Notes: a model not told the origin generated them from the sequence alone. Shown: positions 24,539-34,279, numbered from the stretch's first letter. The stretch: 64,000 nt of DNA from an uncultured Arachnia sp. (GCA_947499145.1 CANMNB010000007.1:1-64000), one strand, 5' to 3'. Program-made: numbers and translations.

Positions 24539-26146
24539 ATGGAGTGGATCGGTTGGCTGTTGGCGGGCGTCCTGCTTGTCGTCGTCATCGTGCTCCTGTG
24601 GCGCCAGCGTCGCGCCATGATGGAGTTCCTCGAGGAGCGCACCAATCTTGAGAAGCGTTCGCGCAGCGACGCCCAGCTGCTCCGCAAGAGCGCCGAGGAA
24701 GCAGCCGCCGCCGTCCGTGCTGACGCGGAGCGCGCTCTCCAGCAGGCCCAGGAACGGGCCCGCGAGGCCATGTCCGACGTCGAGCGGCGACGCGAGGAAC
24801 TCGAGGCCTCCATCGCTGCCCAGCGCGCCGAGCTCCGAACCCAGCGCTCTGCCCAGGAACGCGCCGAGGCCCGGCTCCACGAGCGCGAGGACCGGCTGTC
24901 GGCCGACGCCGAAGGGCTCAAGACCCGCGCCGAGCGACTGGACGCCCAGCGCGTCGAGATCCGCAAGCTGCGCGAACAACTCGAGGAGCAGCGCGAGGAG
25001 GTCTCGCTCGAGCTCGAGCGCGTCGCGGGCCTCTCCATCGCCGCAGCCCGGGCCGAGGTGATCGCCGAGGCCGAGAAGCAGGCGCGCCTGAACGCCACGT
25101 CGCTCGCCCGTGACATCGAGCAGCAGGCACGCCGCGACGCCGAGAAGATCGCCCGCTCCATCGTCGTCACCGCCATCCAGCGTTGTGCCGCCGAGCAGAC
25201 GAGCGAGTCCGTCGTCTCCAGCATCGACCTCCCGAGCGACGACATGAAGGGGCGCATCATCGGCCGCGAGGGCCGCAACATCCGCGCGTTCGAGCAGATC
25301 ACGGGTGTCAACGTCCTGATCGACGACACCCCTGAGACCGTGCTGTTGTCCAGCTTCGACCCGGTCCGTCGCGAAACCGCCCGCCTGACGCTCGAGGACC
25401 TCGTCGCGGACGGGCGCATCCACCCGGCGCGCATCGAGGAGGTCTACGAGCGCAGCCGACGCAGCATCGACGAGCGCATCCGCCGCACCGCCGAGGACGC
25501 CCTCAACGAGGTGGGCATCGCGGATCTCCACCCGGATCTCATCCCCACCGTCGGAGCCCTGGCCTTCCGCACGTCCTATGGCCAGAACGTTCTGCGGCAC
25601 CTCGTCGAGTGTGCCCATCTGGCTGGGGTCATGGCAGCGGAACTCGGTCTCGACGTCGCGTTCTGCAAGCGCGCCGCCTTCCTCCACGACATCGGCAAGG
25701 CCCTGACCCACGAGGTGGAAGGGCCCCACGCCATCATCGGCGCCGACCTGCTGCGGCGCCACGGTGAGCACCCCGACATCGTCCACGCCGTCGAGGCCCA
25801 CCACAACGAGGTCGAGCCCACCACCGTCGAGGCCATCCTCGTCCAGGCGGCCGACGCCATCTCCGGTTCCCGGCCGGGGGCCCGCCGGGAGTCGCTGGAG
25901 GCCTACGTGGAGCGCATGGAGCACCTCGAGGCCATCGCCAAGGCGCACCAGGGCGTCGAGCGCGCCTATGCCATGCAGGCCGGCCGTGAGGTCCGTGTCA
26001 TGGTCACCCCTGACGCCGTTGACGACCTCGGCGCCCAGACCCTCGCCCGTGAGATCGCCCGCGAGGTGGAGAAGAACCTCACCTACCCCGGACAGATCAA
26101 GATCACGGTGGTGCGGGAGTCCCGGGCCACGGAGACGGCCCACTAG
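24539..26146 (+). CDS. rny: ribonuclease Y
   Basis: A 535-residue membrane-anchored endoribonuclease that starts mRNA decay. One N-terminal membrane helix (about residues 4-23, ending LLVVVIVLLWRQRR) is followed by a long Glu/Arg/Ala-rich coiled coil (about 30-210), a KH domain with GREG (residues 242-245) inside MKGRIIGREGRNIRAFEQITG, and an HD domain with FLHDIGKAL (His383, Asp384). The C-terminal region ends with QIKITVVRES. The length is normal for RNase Y. Many actinobacteria rely on RNase E and J instead, so this gene's presence is informative about lineage. It is monocistronic in appearance. Confidence 0.95.
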   Translation: MEWIGWLLAGVLLVVVIVLLWRQRRAMMEFLEERTNLEKRSRSDAQLLRKSAEEAAAAVRADAERALQQAQERAREAMSDVERRREELEASIAAQRAELRTQRSAQERAEARLHEREDRLSADAEGLKTRAERLDAQRVEIRKLREQLEEQREEVSLELERVAGLSIAAARAEVIAEAEKQARLNATSLARDIEQQARRDAEKIARSIVVTAIQRCAAEQTSESVVSSIDLPSDDMKGRIIGREGRNIRAFEQITGVNVLIDDTPETVLLSSFDPVRRETARLTLEDLVADGRIHPARIEEVYERSRRSIDERIRRTAEDALNEVGIADLHPDLIPTVGALAFRTSYGQNVLRHLVECAHLAGVMAAELGLDVAFCKRAAFLHDIGKALTHEVEGPHAIIGADLLRRHGEHPDIVHAVEAHHNEVEPTTVEAILVQAADAISGSRPGARRESLEAYVERMEHLEAIAKAHQGVERAYAMQAGREVRVMVTPDAVDDLGAQTLAREIAREVEKNLTYPGQIKITVVRESRATETAH

Positions 26147-26179
26147 CCCGGAGTCGTCGGTCGCGCTGGCGGAGGCCGG

Positions 26180-27073
26180 TCAGCGGCCGTCGACGGCGCG
26201 CACGCCCCAGGTGGCCACATGCTCTTCGCCGGCCGCCAGCCGGATGACGCCGTCGTGCGTGGGGCCCTCGTTGTAGGCGTCCGGGCCGCAGGTCATCGGC
26301 TCGACGGCGATCGCGTGTCGGTCGGGGCGCGTCGTGAAGACCTGCACCCACGGCAGTGTCTCGTCCGCCCACACCTCGACGCCGTGGCTGGCGCCGCGCA
26401 TCGTCACCGCCCACTGGGGCGAGCGGGGCGCGGTGAAGGCGGTGTCGAAGACGGCATCGCCGAGGCCGCGGGCCTCGCGGAAGTCGTGCTCGGCGGTGAC
26501 GTCGTCGACGCGGATGGGCAGCAGCCGCTCGTCGTCGACGATCAGCTCCTTGTCGAAGGGCAGCGACAGCTCGACGTCGGTGAGGTCGCCGAACTCGAAG
26601 TAGGGATGGGTGCCATAGCCGTAGGGCAGGTCGGAGTTACCGTCGTTGGTGACGCGCACGACGACGGTCATGCCGTCCTCGGAGAGGCGATGGGTGATCT
26701 CGGCGACCAGCAGTCCCGGCCAGCCGGGCTCCGGGTAGAACGTGTGGCGCTGCACCACCTCGGTGTCGCTCTGCGACACGAGTTCCCAGGCGCGGCCGTC
26801 GTTCAGGCCGTGCAGTGCAGTGTTGCGCTCGATCTCGTTCACCGCCAGCTGGTACTCGACACCGTCGAACATGTACCGGCCGTCGGCCACGCGGTTCGGC
26901 CAGGGCAGCAGCTCCTTGCTCTGGCTGTTGCTCGGGCTCTCATCGGGGCCGAAGGTGAACAACAGCTCGCGGCCGTCGGCGACGAGGCTGCGGCACATCG
27001 CGCCGACCTCGGTGATGACGGCGGTGTAGCGGCCGGCAGAGATCTCGTACTGGGTGCCCGTGGGGTTCGTCAT
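26180..27073 (-). CDS. aldose 1-epimerase family protein
   Basis: A 297-residue galactose mutarotase-like protein. Landmarks are LPWPNRVADGRYMFDGVEYQL with the conserved Asn-Arg, NTALHGLNDGRAWEL (the catalytic His of the family), PYGYGTHPYF with the second His, and the C-terminal AIAVEPMTCGPDAYNEGP, where the Glu acts as base. These features fit an actinobacterial aldose 1-epimerase subgroup that interconverts sugar anomers. It lacks a signal peptide and is divergent from miaB, with a 39-base gap that must hold both promoters. Confidence 0.9.
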   Translation of the reverse strand: MTNPTGTQYEISAGRYTAVITEVGAMCRSLVADGRELLFTFGPDESPSNSQSKELLPWPNRVADGRYMFDGVEYQLAVNEIERNTALHGLNDGRAWELVSQSDTEVVQRHTFYPEPGWPGLLVAEITHRLSEDGMTVVVRVTNDGNSDLPYGYGTHPYFEFGDLTDVELSLPFDKELIVDDERLLPIRVDDVTAEHDFREARGLGDAVFDTAFTAPRSPQWAVTMRGASHGVEVWADETLPWVQVFTTRPDRHAIAVEPMTCGPDAYNEGPTHDGVIRLAAGEEHVATWGVRAVDGR

Positions 27074-27112
27074 AAGGGAATCCTAGTGACTCCGATATAG
27101 AGTTGACCCACC

Positions 27113-28615
27113 ATGTCGTCACCCCGCACCTATCACGTCATCACCTACGGCTGCCAGATGAACGTCCACGACTCCGAACGGATCTCGGGACTGCTGGAGG
27201 AGGCAGGCCTCGCCCAGGCGACGGCCGCCCCGGACGCACCCCTCGGGTCCGGCGCCGACGTCGTCGTCTTCAACACCTGCGCGGTGCGGGAGAACGCCGA
27301 CAACCGCCTCTACGGCAACCTCGGCCACATGGCGCGCGTCAAGGCCGAGCACCCCGGGATGCAGATCGCCGTCGGGGGCTGCATGGCCCAGAAGGATCGC
27401 GAGACCATCGTCAAGAAGGCCCCCTGGGTCGACGTCGTCTTCGGGACCCACAACGTCGGCAGCCTGCCGGTGCTGCTGGAGCGTGCCCGGGTGGAGAAGG
27501 CCGCGCAGGTCGAGATCGTCGAGGCCCTGCAGACGTTCCCCAGCAACCTGCCCAGCCGCCGCGAGTCGCCCTACTCCGCGTGGGTGTCGGTGAGCGTGGG
27601 CTGCAACAACACCTGCACGTTCTGCATCGTCCCGGCCCTGCGTGGCAAGGAGACCGATCGGCGTCCCGGCGACATCCTCGCCGAGGTCGAGATGCTCGTC
27701 GACCAGGGCGTGCAGGAGATCACCCTGCTCGGCCAGAACGTCAACGCCTACGGTGTGGAGTTCGGGGACCGGCAGGCGTTCGCCAAGCTGCTGCGTGCCT
27801 GCGGCGAGGTCGACGGCCTGGAGCGCGTGCGGTTCACCTCGCCCCACCCGAAGGACTTCACCGACGACGTCATCGAGGCCATGGCCACGACGCCGAACGT
27901 CATGCCGCAGCTGCACATGCCGCTCCAGTCCGGCTCCGACGCGGTGCTGAAGGCCATGCGACGCTCCTACCGCTCCGAGCGATACCTCGGCATCCTCGAC
28001 CGGGTCCGGGAGGCCATGCCCCACGCCGCCATCACCACCGACATCATCGTCGGCTTCCCCGGCGAGACCGACGAGGACTTCGAGCGCACCATGGAGGTCG
28101 TCAGCGCCTCCCGCTTCTCGGCCGCGTTCACCTTCCAGTACTCGAAGCGCCCCGGCACCCCGGCGGCCGAGATGCCGAACCAGGTGCCCAAGGAGGTCAC
28201 GCAGGAGCGCTACGAGCGGCTGGTGGACCTGGTGGGGCAGATCGCCTGGGAGGAGAACCGTGCGTTCGAGGGCCAGGAGGTCGAGGTCATGTTCGCGCTC
28301 GGCGAGGGCCGCAAGGATGCCGAGACCAACCGGATGAGCGGTCGCGCCCGCGACAACCGGCTGGTCCATGTCGCCGTCAGCGACGACGCGGCCGAGCGGC
28401 CGCGGCCGGGCGACATCGCCCACGCGACCATCACCCATGCAGCACCGCACCACCTGAACTCGGACCAGCCGCTGCGTGGCCTGCGCCGCACCCGCGGCGG
28501 AGACGCCTGGGAGGCGGCCCAGGGGATCGAGAAGCCGCGCCCGGGAGTCGGCATCGGCATGCCCACCATGGGAAAGCCCGCCGCCACCGAGCTGGTGACG
28601 ACGGGCTGTTCCTGA
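27113..28615 (+). CDS. miaB: tRNA-2-methylthio-N6-dimethylallyladenosine synthase
   Basis: A 500-residue radical SAM methylthiotransferase that adds the methylthio group to i6A37 of tRNAs. The N-terminal cluster cysteines are in [29 protein letters not shown] and [10 protein letters not shown]. The radical SAM triad is CNNTCTFC (Cys164, 168, 171), followed by [22 protein letters not shown] domain ends the core; the last 50 or so residues are an actinobacterial extension. It is a paralog of rimO at 19469. miaA, the enzyme acting one step earlier, lies 434 bases downstream with one opposite-strand gene between. Confidence 0.96.
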   Translation: MSSPRTYHVITYGCQMNVHDSERISGLLEEAGLAQATAAPDAPLGSGADVVVFNTCAVRENADNRLYGNLGHMARVKAEHPGMQIAVGGCMAQKDRETIVKKAPWVDVVFGTHNVGSLPVLLERARVEKAAQVEIVEALQTFPSNLPSRRESPYSAWVSVSVGCNNTCTFCIVPALRGKETDRRPGDILAEVEMLVDQGVQEITLLGQNVNAYGVEFGDRQAFAKLLRACGEVDGLERVRFTSPHPKDFTDDVIEAMATTPNVMPQLHMPLQSGSDAVLKAMRRSYRSERYLGILDRVREAMPHAAITTDIIVGFPGETDEDFERTMEVVSASRFSAAFTFQYSKRPGTPAAEMPNQVPKEVTQERYERLVDLVGQIAWEENRAFEGQEVEVMFALGEGRKDAETNRMSGRARDNRLVHVAVSDDAAERPRPGDIAHATITHAAPHHLNSDQPLRGLRRTRGGDAWEAAQGIEKPRPGVGIGMPTMGKPAATELVTTGCS

Positions 28616-28637
28616 GTCCTGCGGGGGGCAGTCAGCC

Positions 28638-28973
28638 TCAGGGCAGGTTGTTGCGGGACTCGTCCTGGTAGCGGGAATCGCTGCCGACGTCGCCGCGCGG
28701 GTCGTCCTCGCGCTCGGCCTCCCGCGCCATGTCGCCCTTGTCCATGCCGACGCGTTCCTCGGTCAGGGTCGTGTCGCGCTCGTCCTCGCGGGCCTGCTGT
28801 GCCGCCTCGTCGCCGCCGAGGTGGTCGCGCAGCGCATCCTGACCCCTGTCGACGTGCTGGGCGTACTTGCCGCTGGTCCGGTCGTCGACGAAGTCGCCGC
28901 CCTTCTCGATGTACTGGTCGGTCTTGTCCGGGTTGTCCGAGACGAAATCCTTGGCCTTGTCGAATATCCCCAT
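28638..28973 (-). CDS. MT0933/Rv0909-like antitoxin family protein
   Basis: A 111-residue highly charged protein. The N-terminal half, MGIFDKAKDFVSDNPDKTDQ, then YIEKGGDFVDDRTSGKYAQHVDRGQDALRDHLG, is the MT0933-type pattern found in Rv0909-like antitoxins of actinobacteria. The rest (REDERDTTLTEERVG and on) is disordered in appearance and acidic. No SRPBCC-type toxin partner such as Rv0910 is next to it, so it is an orphan or has another role. It lies between miaB and miaA on the opposite strand. Confidence 0.75.
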   Translation of the reverse strand: MGIFDKAKDFVSDNPDKTDQYIEKGGDFVDDRTSGKYAQHVDRGQDALRDHLGGDEAAQQAREDERDTTLTEERVGMDKGDMAREAEREDDPRGDVGSDSRYQDESRNNLP

Positions 28974-29049
28974 GGTCAGCTCCTTTGAGTCGGGAACGTC
29001 TGGCGTTCGCCATTATGCAGAGGTGGCGGGTCACGGCAGGATGGGCCGC

Positions 29050-29964
29050 ATGAGGCTCCCGGTCGTCCTGCTCGTCGGTGCGACCGCCACCGGCAAATCG
29101 CAGCTGGCGGTCGACGTCGCCGTCCGCCTCCGGGAGGCCGGTCGGCTCGCCGAGGTCGTCAACGCGGACTCGATGCTGCTGTACAGGGGCATGAACATCG
29201 GCACCGCCAAGCCCAGCGAGGACGAGCGCGCGGGGGTGGTCCACCACCTCATCGACGTGCTGGACGTGACCGAGCGAGCATCCGTTGCCCGCTTCCAGCG
29301 TGAGGCGAGGGCGGCCATTGCCGACATCCGGGACCGCGGCGGAGTGCCCCTCGTCGTCGGGGGGTCCGCGCTGTACAGCCGTGCGGTGGTCGACCAGTTC
29401 GACTTCCCCGGCTCCGACGCCCTGGTCCGGCAGCGCTGGGAGGCCGAGCTCGAACGGGTCGGGGCCGAGACCCTCCACCGGCGCCTGGCCGAGCTGGCAC
29501 CCGAGTCGGCGGCGGCCATCGAGCCGGGCAACGGTCGCCGCATCGTTCGCGCACTCGAGGTCCACGAGCTGACCGGCGGACACCGACCCACGTTGCCGCA
29601 ATGGTCCTATGCACTCGACGACGTGCTCCAGTTCGGCCTCGACCTGCCGCGAGAGGTCCTCGACACACGAATCGATGACCGGGTGGACCGGATGTGGGAG
29701 ACGGGTCTCGTCGCCGAGGTGACAACGCTGCTCGAGCGTGGTCTGGCCGACGGCGTCACCGCCAGTCGTGCCATCGGCTACCGCCAGGTGCTGGCTCTGC
29801 TGGCGGGGGAGTCCAGCGAGGAGGAGGCCCGCGAGGCCACCAAGCGCGCCACCCGGCGCTTCTTCCGCAAGCAGCTCGGTTGGTACCGCCGCGACCCCCG
29901 CATCACCTGGCTGCCTGCCGGTGACCCGCTCAACGTGGGGCGCATCGTCGCCGCCCTAGACTGA
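29050..29964 (+). CDS. miaA: tRNA dimethylallyltransferase
   Basis: A 304-residue enzyme that transfers a dimethylallyl group to A37 of tRNAs, the substrate of MiaB. The P-loop is LLVGATATGKSQLAVDVA, and the prenyl-binding block is VVNADSMLLYRGMNIGTAKPS, then HHLIDVLDVTERASVARFQ and VVGGSALYSRAVVDQ. The C-terminal zinc-less tRNA-binding part has AIGYRQVLALL and KRATRRFFRKQLGWYRRDPRI. ATG 29041 is also possible. dapF follows after 27 bases, then hflX and dinG, an order common in actinobacteria. Confidence 0.95.
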   Translation: MRLPVVLLVGATATGKSQLAVDVAVRLREAGRLAEVVNADSMLLYRGMNIGTAKPSEDERAGVVHHLIDVLDVTERASVARFQREARAAIADIRDRGGVPLVVGGSALYSRAVVDQFDFPGSDALVRQRWEAELERVGAETLHRRLAELAPESAAAIEPGNGRRIVRALEVHELTGGHRPTLPQWSYALDDVLQFGLDLPREVLDTRIDDRVDRMWETGLVAEVTTLLERGLADGVTASRAIGYRQVLALLAGESSEEEAREATKRATRRFFRKQLGWYRRDPRITWLPAGDPLNVGRIVAALD

Positions 29965-29991
29965 GGAATCGGACCACACGGGAGGATTCCG

Positions 29992-30798
29992 GTGCACTAC
30001 ACGTTCTCCAAGGGACACGCCACGCTGAACGACTTCGTGATCATCGAGGACCAGCACGGCATGCAGGACCTCGACGCCGCCGTCGTGCGGCAACTCTGCG
30101 ACCGCCGCGGCGGCATCGGCGGCGACGGCCTCCTGCGCGTGGTGCGCGCCCAGCACATGTCCGACTGGGACGGCGAGCCTGACCTGTGGTTCATGGACTA
30201 CCGCAACGCCGACGGCAGCGTCGCCGAGATGTGCGGCAACGGCCTGCGCCTCTTCGCGCAGTTCCTCATCGACGAACAGCTCATCGCAGGGCCGGAGTTC
30301 CCGGTGGCCACGCGTGCGGGCGTGAAGCAGGTCAGACTGGTCAGCGGAGGCCTGATCTCGGCCAATCTCGGACCGGTCCACCTGGGCGGTGAGGTCGAGA
30401 TCTCGCACGATGGCAGCCCGCTGCGAGCCCGCGCCGTCGATGTGGGGAATCCGCACGCGGTGGCCGTCGTCGAGCATGACACCCTCCATGGCCTCGACCT
30501 GCAGCGCGCACCCTCCTTCTCGACCGACGACTTCCCCGACGGCGTCAACGTCGAGTTCGTGCACGAGGCGGCACCCGGCGACGTGCACATGCGCGTCCAC
30601 GAGCGCGGCAGCGGCGAGACGATGAGCTGCGGCACTGGCGTCGTCGCGACAGCCGCCGTGCACCGGCAGCGCACCGGCACCACCGAACCCATCAGGGTCA
30701 CGGTGCCAGGTGGCGACCTCCTCGTGGAATTCGACGGCGACGACGCCTGGTTGACGGGGCCGGCGGTCATCACGATTCGCGGTGAGTACGCGGCCTGA
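29992..30798 (+). CDS. dapF: diaminopimelate epimerase
   Basis: A 268-residue epimerase turning LL-DAP into meso-DAP for lysine and peptidoglycan synthesis. The two catalytic cysteines are Cys81 in EMCGNGLRLFAQ and Cys213 in MSCGTGVVATAA. The N-terminal KGHATLNDFVIIED and VGNPHAVAVV are also characteristic. The length is normal. GTG 29992 follows a GGGAGG ribosome site. Possessing dapF means meso-DAP can be made, although Propionibacteriaceae may use LL-DAP in the wall, so the cross-link type cannot be concluded from this gene. Confidence 0.95.
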   Translation: MHYTFSKGHATLNDFVIIEDQHGMQDLDAAVVRQLCDRRGGIGGDGLLRVVRAQHMSDWDGEPDLWFMDYRNADGSVAEMCGNGLRLFAQFLIDEQLIAGPEFPVATRAGVKQVRLVSGGLISANLGPVHLGGEVEISHDGSPLRARAVDVGNPHAVAVVEHDTLHGLDLQRAPSFSTDDFPDGVNVEFVHEAAPGDVHMRVHERGSGETMSCGTGVVATAAVHRQRTGTTEPIRVTVPGGDLLVEFDGDDAWLTGPAVITIRGEYAA

Positions 30799-30861
30799 GT
30801 TCTCCACAGGCAGAGCCGCCGCCCTTGGTTGCGGGCGGTCAGGCTGCGACAATGGGAGACG

Positions 30862-32292
30862 ATGACCATACATGATGACCACCTCAGCGATGAGGTGACG
30901 GCGAATTCCACCACCGATGTCGACTATGACGGTGACCAGACCGATCTCGAGGAGAGGCGGTCGCTCCGCCGTGTCGCAGGGATGCGCACCGAGCTCGAGG
31001 ACGTCACCGAGGTCGAGTACCGCCAGCTCCGCCTGGAACGCGTCGTGCTGGTGTCCGTCTGGACCACCGGCACCCAGGTCGACGCCGACAACGCCATGGC
31101 AGAGCTCAAGCTGCTCGCGGAAACCGCGGGCTCCGAGGTGCTCGAGGCCCTCGTCCAGCGCCGCAGCTCGCCGGACCCGGCCACCTACGTCGGCAGCGGC
31201 AAGGTGGAGGAGATCCGTGAGGTTGTCGAGGCCACCGGCGCCGACACCGTCATCTGTGACGGCGAACTCGAACCCGCCCAGCTCCGGAACCTGGAGGACC
31301 GGATCAAGGTCAAGGTCGTGGACCGCACGGCCCTGATCCTGGACATCTTCGCCCAGCACGCCAAGAGCGCCGAGGGCAAGGCCCAGGTGGAGCTGGCGCA
31401 GCTGCAGTACCTGAAGCAGCGCCTCCGCGGCTGGGGCGGCAACCTGTCCCGGCAGGCGGGTGGCCGTGCCGCGGGCGGCGCGGGGATCGGTGGCCGCGGG
31501 CCGGGCGAGACGAAGATCGAGACTGACCGCCGTCGCGTCAACTCCCGCATCGCCCAGCTCCGCCGCAAGCTCAAGGACATGGAGTCCACCCGCGAGGGCA
31601 AACGAGCCGAACGACGCCGCCACCAGGTTCCGTCGGTGGCCATCGTGGGCTACACCAACGCGGGCAAGTCATCCCTCCTGAACCGACTCACGGGGGCCGG
31701 TGTGCTGGTAGAGGACGCGCTGTTCGCGACACTCGATCCCACCACGCGTCGCTCGGAGACGTCCGACGGTCGCGTCTTCACGCTCACCGACACCGTCGGG
31801 TTCGTGCGCCACCTTCCCCATGACCTCGTCGAGGCATTCCGCTCCACGCTCGAGGAGTCGGTGGAGGCGGACCTCCTCCTCCACGTCGTGGACGCCTCGG
31901 ACCCGGACCCGCGCGGCCAGATCAGCGCCGTTCGCCAGGTCCTGAACGAGATCGGAGCCTCATCGGTGGCCGAACAGCTCGTGCTCAACAAGGCCGACGC
32001 CGCGGACGAGACCACCCTCATGGCGCTGCGCGCGGCATTCCCCGACTCTGTCGTCGTCTCCGCCCGCACCGGGCAGGGGCTGGACCAGCTCGCGAAGGTC
32101 CTCGAGGACCGGCTGCCGCGCCCGGACATCGCCGTCGACGTCGTCATCCCCTACGAGCGGGGAGACCTCGTGGACCGGCTCCACAAGGAGGCGCGCATCG
32201 AGTCGCTCGAGCACTCCGGCGACGGCACCGAGGTCAAGGCATGGGTCAACCCCGGACTGGCCGACGAGCTCGTCGAGTTCGGCCGTGGCTGA
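30862..32292 (+). CDS. hflX: GTPase HflX
   Basis: A 476-residue ribosome-associated GTPase that splits stalled ribosomes. The N-terminal HflX domain has TYVGSGKVEEI and VICDGELEPAQLRNLED, then DRTALILDIFAQHAKSAEGK and the Gly-rich RAAGGAGIGGRGPGETKIE loop. The G domain has G1 GYTNAGKSS (from Gly263), G3 DTVGFVRHLP and G4 LNKAD. ATG 30862 is taken as start; a ribosome site is weak and the frame is open 33 bases more. The end overlaps dinG by eight bases. A DnaA-box-like TTCTCCACA (30800-30808) lies upstream. Confidence 0.95.
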   Translation: MTIHDDHLSDEVTANSTTDVDYDGDQTDLEERRSLRRVAGMRTELEDVTEVEYRQLRLERVVLVSVWTTGTQVDADNAMAELKLLAETAGSEVLEALVQRRSSPDPATYVGSGKVEEIREVVEATGADTVICDGELEPAQLRNLEDRIKVKVVDRTALILDIFAQHAKSAEGKAQVELAQLQYLKQRLRGWGGNLSRQAGGRAAGGAGIGGRGPGETKIETDRRRVNSRIAQLRRKLKDMESTREGKRAERRRHQVPSVAIVGYTNAGKSSLLNRLTGAGVLVEDALFATLDPTTRRSETSDGRVFTLTDTVGFVRHLPHDLVEAFRSTLEESVEADLLLHVVDASDPDPRGQISAVRQVLNEIGASSVAEQLVLNKADAADETTLMALRAAFPDSVVVSARTGQGLDQLAKVLEDRLPRPDIAVDVVIPYERGDLVDRLHKEARIESLEHSGDGTEVKAWVNPGLADELVEFGRG

Positions 32293-34279
32293 TCCCGAAG
32301 CCCTGGAGATCCTCGCGGCGGCTGTCGCCGCCATCGACGGCACCGAGCGGCCCGGACAGCAGCTGATGGCAGCCGCGGTCGGCCAGGCACTGGAGAAGGA
32401 GGAACACCTCCTCGTGCAGGCCGGCACCGGCACCGGCAAGTCGCTGGGATACCTGGCCCCCGTCCTCGCGCGCGTGCTGGCTACGGACGAACGGATCGTC
32501 ATCGCCACCGCCACCCTCGCGCTCCAGGCGCAGCTGGCCACCAAGGACGTCCCGGCCGCCTTGGACGCAGTCGAAGCCGTGAGCGGGCAGCGCCCGAGCT
32601 TCGCCGTTCTCAAGGGGCGCACCAACTACGCCTGCCTGTACCGGGCCAGGCAGGGTGGGGGCCACGAGCAGGCTTCACTGATCGACAGCGATGCGCTTGC
32701 CGCCACCGCGACCAAGGCCGACGACGTCTCCAAACTCGGGGCCGAGGTGTTGGCCCTGCGCGAGTGGGTGGAGGAGGAGGCCGAACGCAAGGGCCTCGCG
32801 GACCGCGACGACGCGCCCTCCCACACGGCCCGCGGCTGGGCGCAGGTCTCCATCCCCACCCGCGAATGCCTGGGTGTGCAGCGCTGCCCGTTCGGGTCCG
32901 AATGCTTCGTCGAGGCCTCGCGCGAGGAGGCGCGCAACGCGCAACTGGTCGTCACCAACCACGCCCTGTTGGCGATCAACGCCATGCACGGGGGGACCGC
33001 GCTGCCGGAGCACGCCGCAGTGGTCATCGACGAGGCCCACGAACTCGTCAGCCGCATCACCACCGCGGCGACGGACGAGCTGACGCCCGGCATCGTGGAG
33101 CGCACCGCCCGACGGGCCCTGCCCTGGCTGGACGACGACCTGGGGGCCGACTTCCTGGACCAGGCCGACGTGCTCCGCGAGGCCCTCAGCGAGTCCGAGC
33201 CCGCCCGCGTCACCTCCGCGGCGGCACCGCTGCCGTTCGCCGCTGCTCAGCTCCGCGACGTGAGCCGACGCGTGGTCAGCGCCCTGGGGAAGGGGTCCGA
33301 CGACCCGGAGCGGACGCAGGCCGGCTCCGCGGTGAAGGAGATCTTCGACGTCGCTGACAGGATCGCGAAGCTCGTCGACGCCGACGTGGTATGGGTGACC
33401 GACTCCGAGGTCATGGGCCGGGCCGCCTGGGTCGCGCCGCTCAGTGTCGCGGGGCTGCTCCGCAACCAGGTCTTCGGGGAGCGGCCCACCGTCTGCACCT
33501 CCGCGACGCTGACCCTGGGAGGCGACTTCCGGGCCTTCGCCACCAGCCTGGGACTGAACCCTTCCGACGAACTCACCACCGACGAGCCCTCCGAGGACCC
33601 CCTTGCGTGGCGGGGCCTCGACGTCGGGTCCCCGTTCGACTACCGCAAACAGGGCATCGTCTACGTCGCGAAGTCCCTGCCCAACCCGGGGAGGGACGGT
33701 CTCACACCGGAGGCGCTGGCCGAGATCGCCCAGCTGCTCTGGGCGAGCGGGGGACGCACACTGGGGCTGTTCGCCTCCCGGCGCAACGCCGAACAGGCGG
33801 CTGCCCACTGCAGGCAGGAGCTGCCGCAGCTCCCGGTCCTCTGCCAGGGGGATGCGCAACTGTCCGAGCTGCAGCGTCGATTCATCAAGGAACCCGAGAC
33901 GTCGTTGTTCGGGACGATGTCGCTGTGGCAGGGGGTGGACATCCCGGGGGACACGTGCCAACTCGTGATCATCGACAAGATCCCCTTCCCCCGTCCAGAC
34001 GACCCGCTGATGCAGGCCAGGAAGCGGGCGGCGGACGAGGCGGGCCGCAACGGCTTCATGACCGTGGCCGCCACTCACGCCGCCCTGTTGCTGGCGCAGG
34101 GGGCGGGTCGGCTCATCCGGCGGATGGACGACCGGGGAGTGGTGGCCATCCTCGACCCCCGACTGGTGACCGCGCGGTACGGCAGCTTCCTGGCCAAGTC
34201 GCTGCCGGAACTGTGGCCGACCACCGACGGGGACGTGGCCGTCCAGGCACTCCGAAGACTGTCTGGCAAGGACGAATAG
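32285..34279 (+). CDS. dinG: ATP-dependent DNA helicase DinG-like
   Basis: A 664-residue superfamily 2 helicase of the XPD/DinG type. Walker A is AGTGTGKSLGYLAP (residues 46-59 region) and the DEAH box is VVIDEAHELV. Four cysteines between them (NYACLYR, then CLGVQRCPFGSECF) are placed as in Fe-S cluster helicases. Downstream motifs are LFASRRNAEQAA, SLWQGVDIPG and LLLAQGAGRLIRR. These unwind DNA 5' to 3' and resolve R-loops or G4 structures. The start is GTG, overlapping hflX by eight bases. Confidence 0.93.
   Translation: MADPEALEILAAAVAAIDGTERPGQQLMAAAVGQALEKEEHLLVQAGTGTGKSLGYLAPVLARVLATDERIVIATATLALQAQLATKDVPAALDAVEAVSGQRPSFAVLKGRTNYACLYRARQGGGHEQASLIDSDALAATATKADDVSKLGAEVLALREWVEEEAERKGLADRDDAPSHTARGWAQVSIPTRECLGVQRCPFGSECFVEASREEARNAQLVVTNHALLAINAMHGGTALPEHAAVVIDEAHELVSRITTAATDELTPGIVERTARRALPWLDDDLGADFLDQADVLREALSESEPARVTSAAAPLPFAAAQLRDVSRRVVSALGKGSDDPERTQAGSAVKEIFDVADRIAKLVDADVVWVTDSEVMGRAAWVAPLSVAGLLRNQVFGERPTVCTSATLTLGGDFRAFATSLGLNPSDELTTDEPSEDPLAWRGLDVGSPFDYRKQGIVYVAKSLPNPGRDGLTPEALAEIAQLLWASGGRTLGLFASRRNAEQAAAHCRQELPQLPVLCQGDAQLSELQRRFIKEPETSLFGTMSLWQGVDIPGDTCQLVIIDKIPFPRPDDPLMQARKRAADEAGRNGFMTVAATHAALLLAQGAGRLIRRMDDRGVVAILDPRLVTARYGSFLAKSLPELWPTTDGDVAVQALRRLSGKDE

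Noticed and set aside
24272-26143. A 623-codon open frame on the strand opposite rny.
   Set aside because: It mirrors the rny coding sequence, a normal result of high-GC codon bias, and has no recognisable domain or start signal. The same applies to other long antisense frames, for example opposite ftsK, nrdJ and the RG enzyme.
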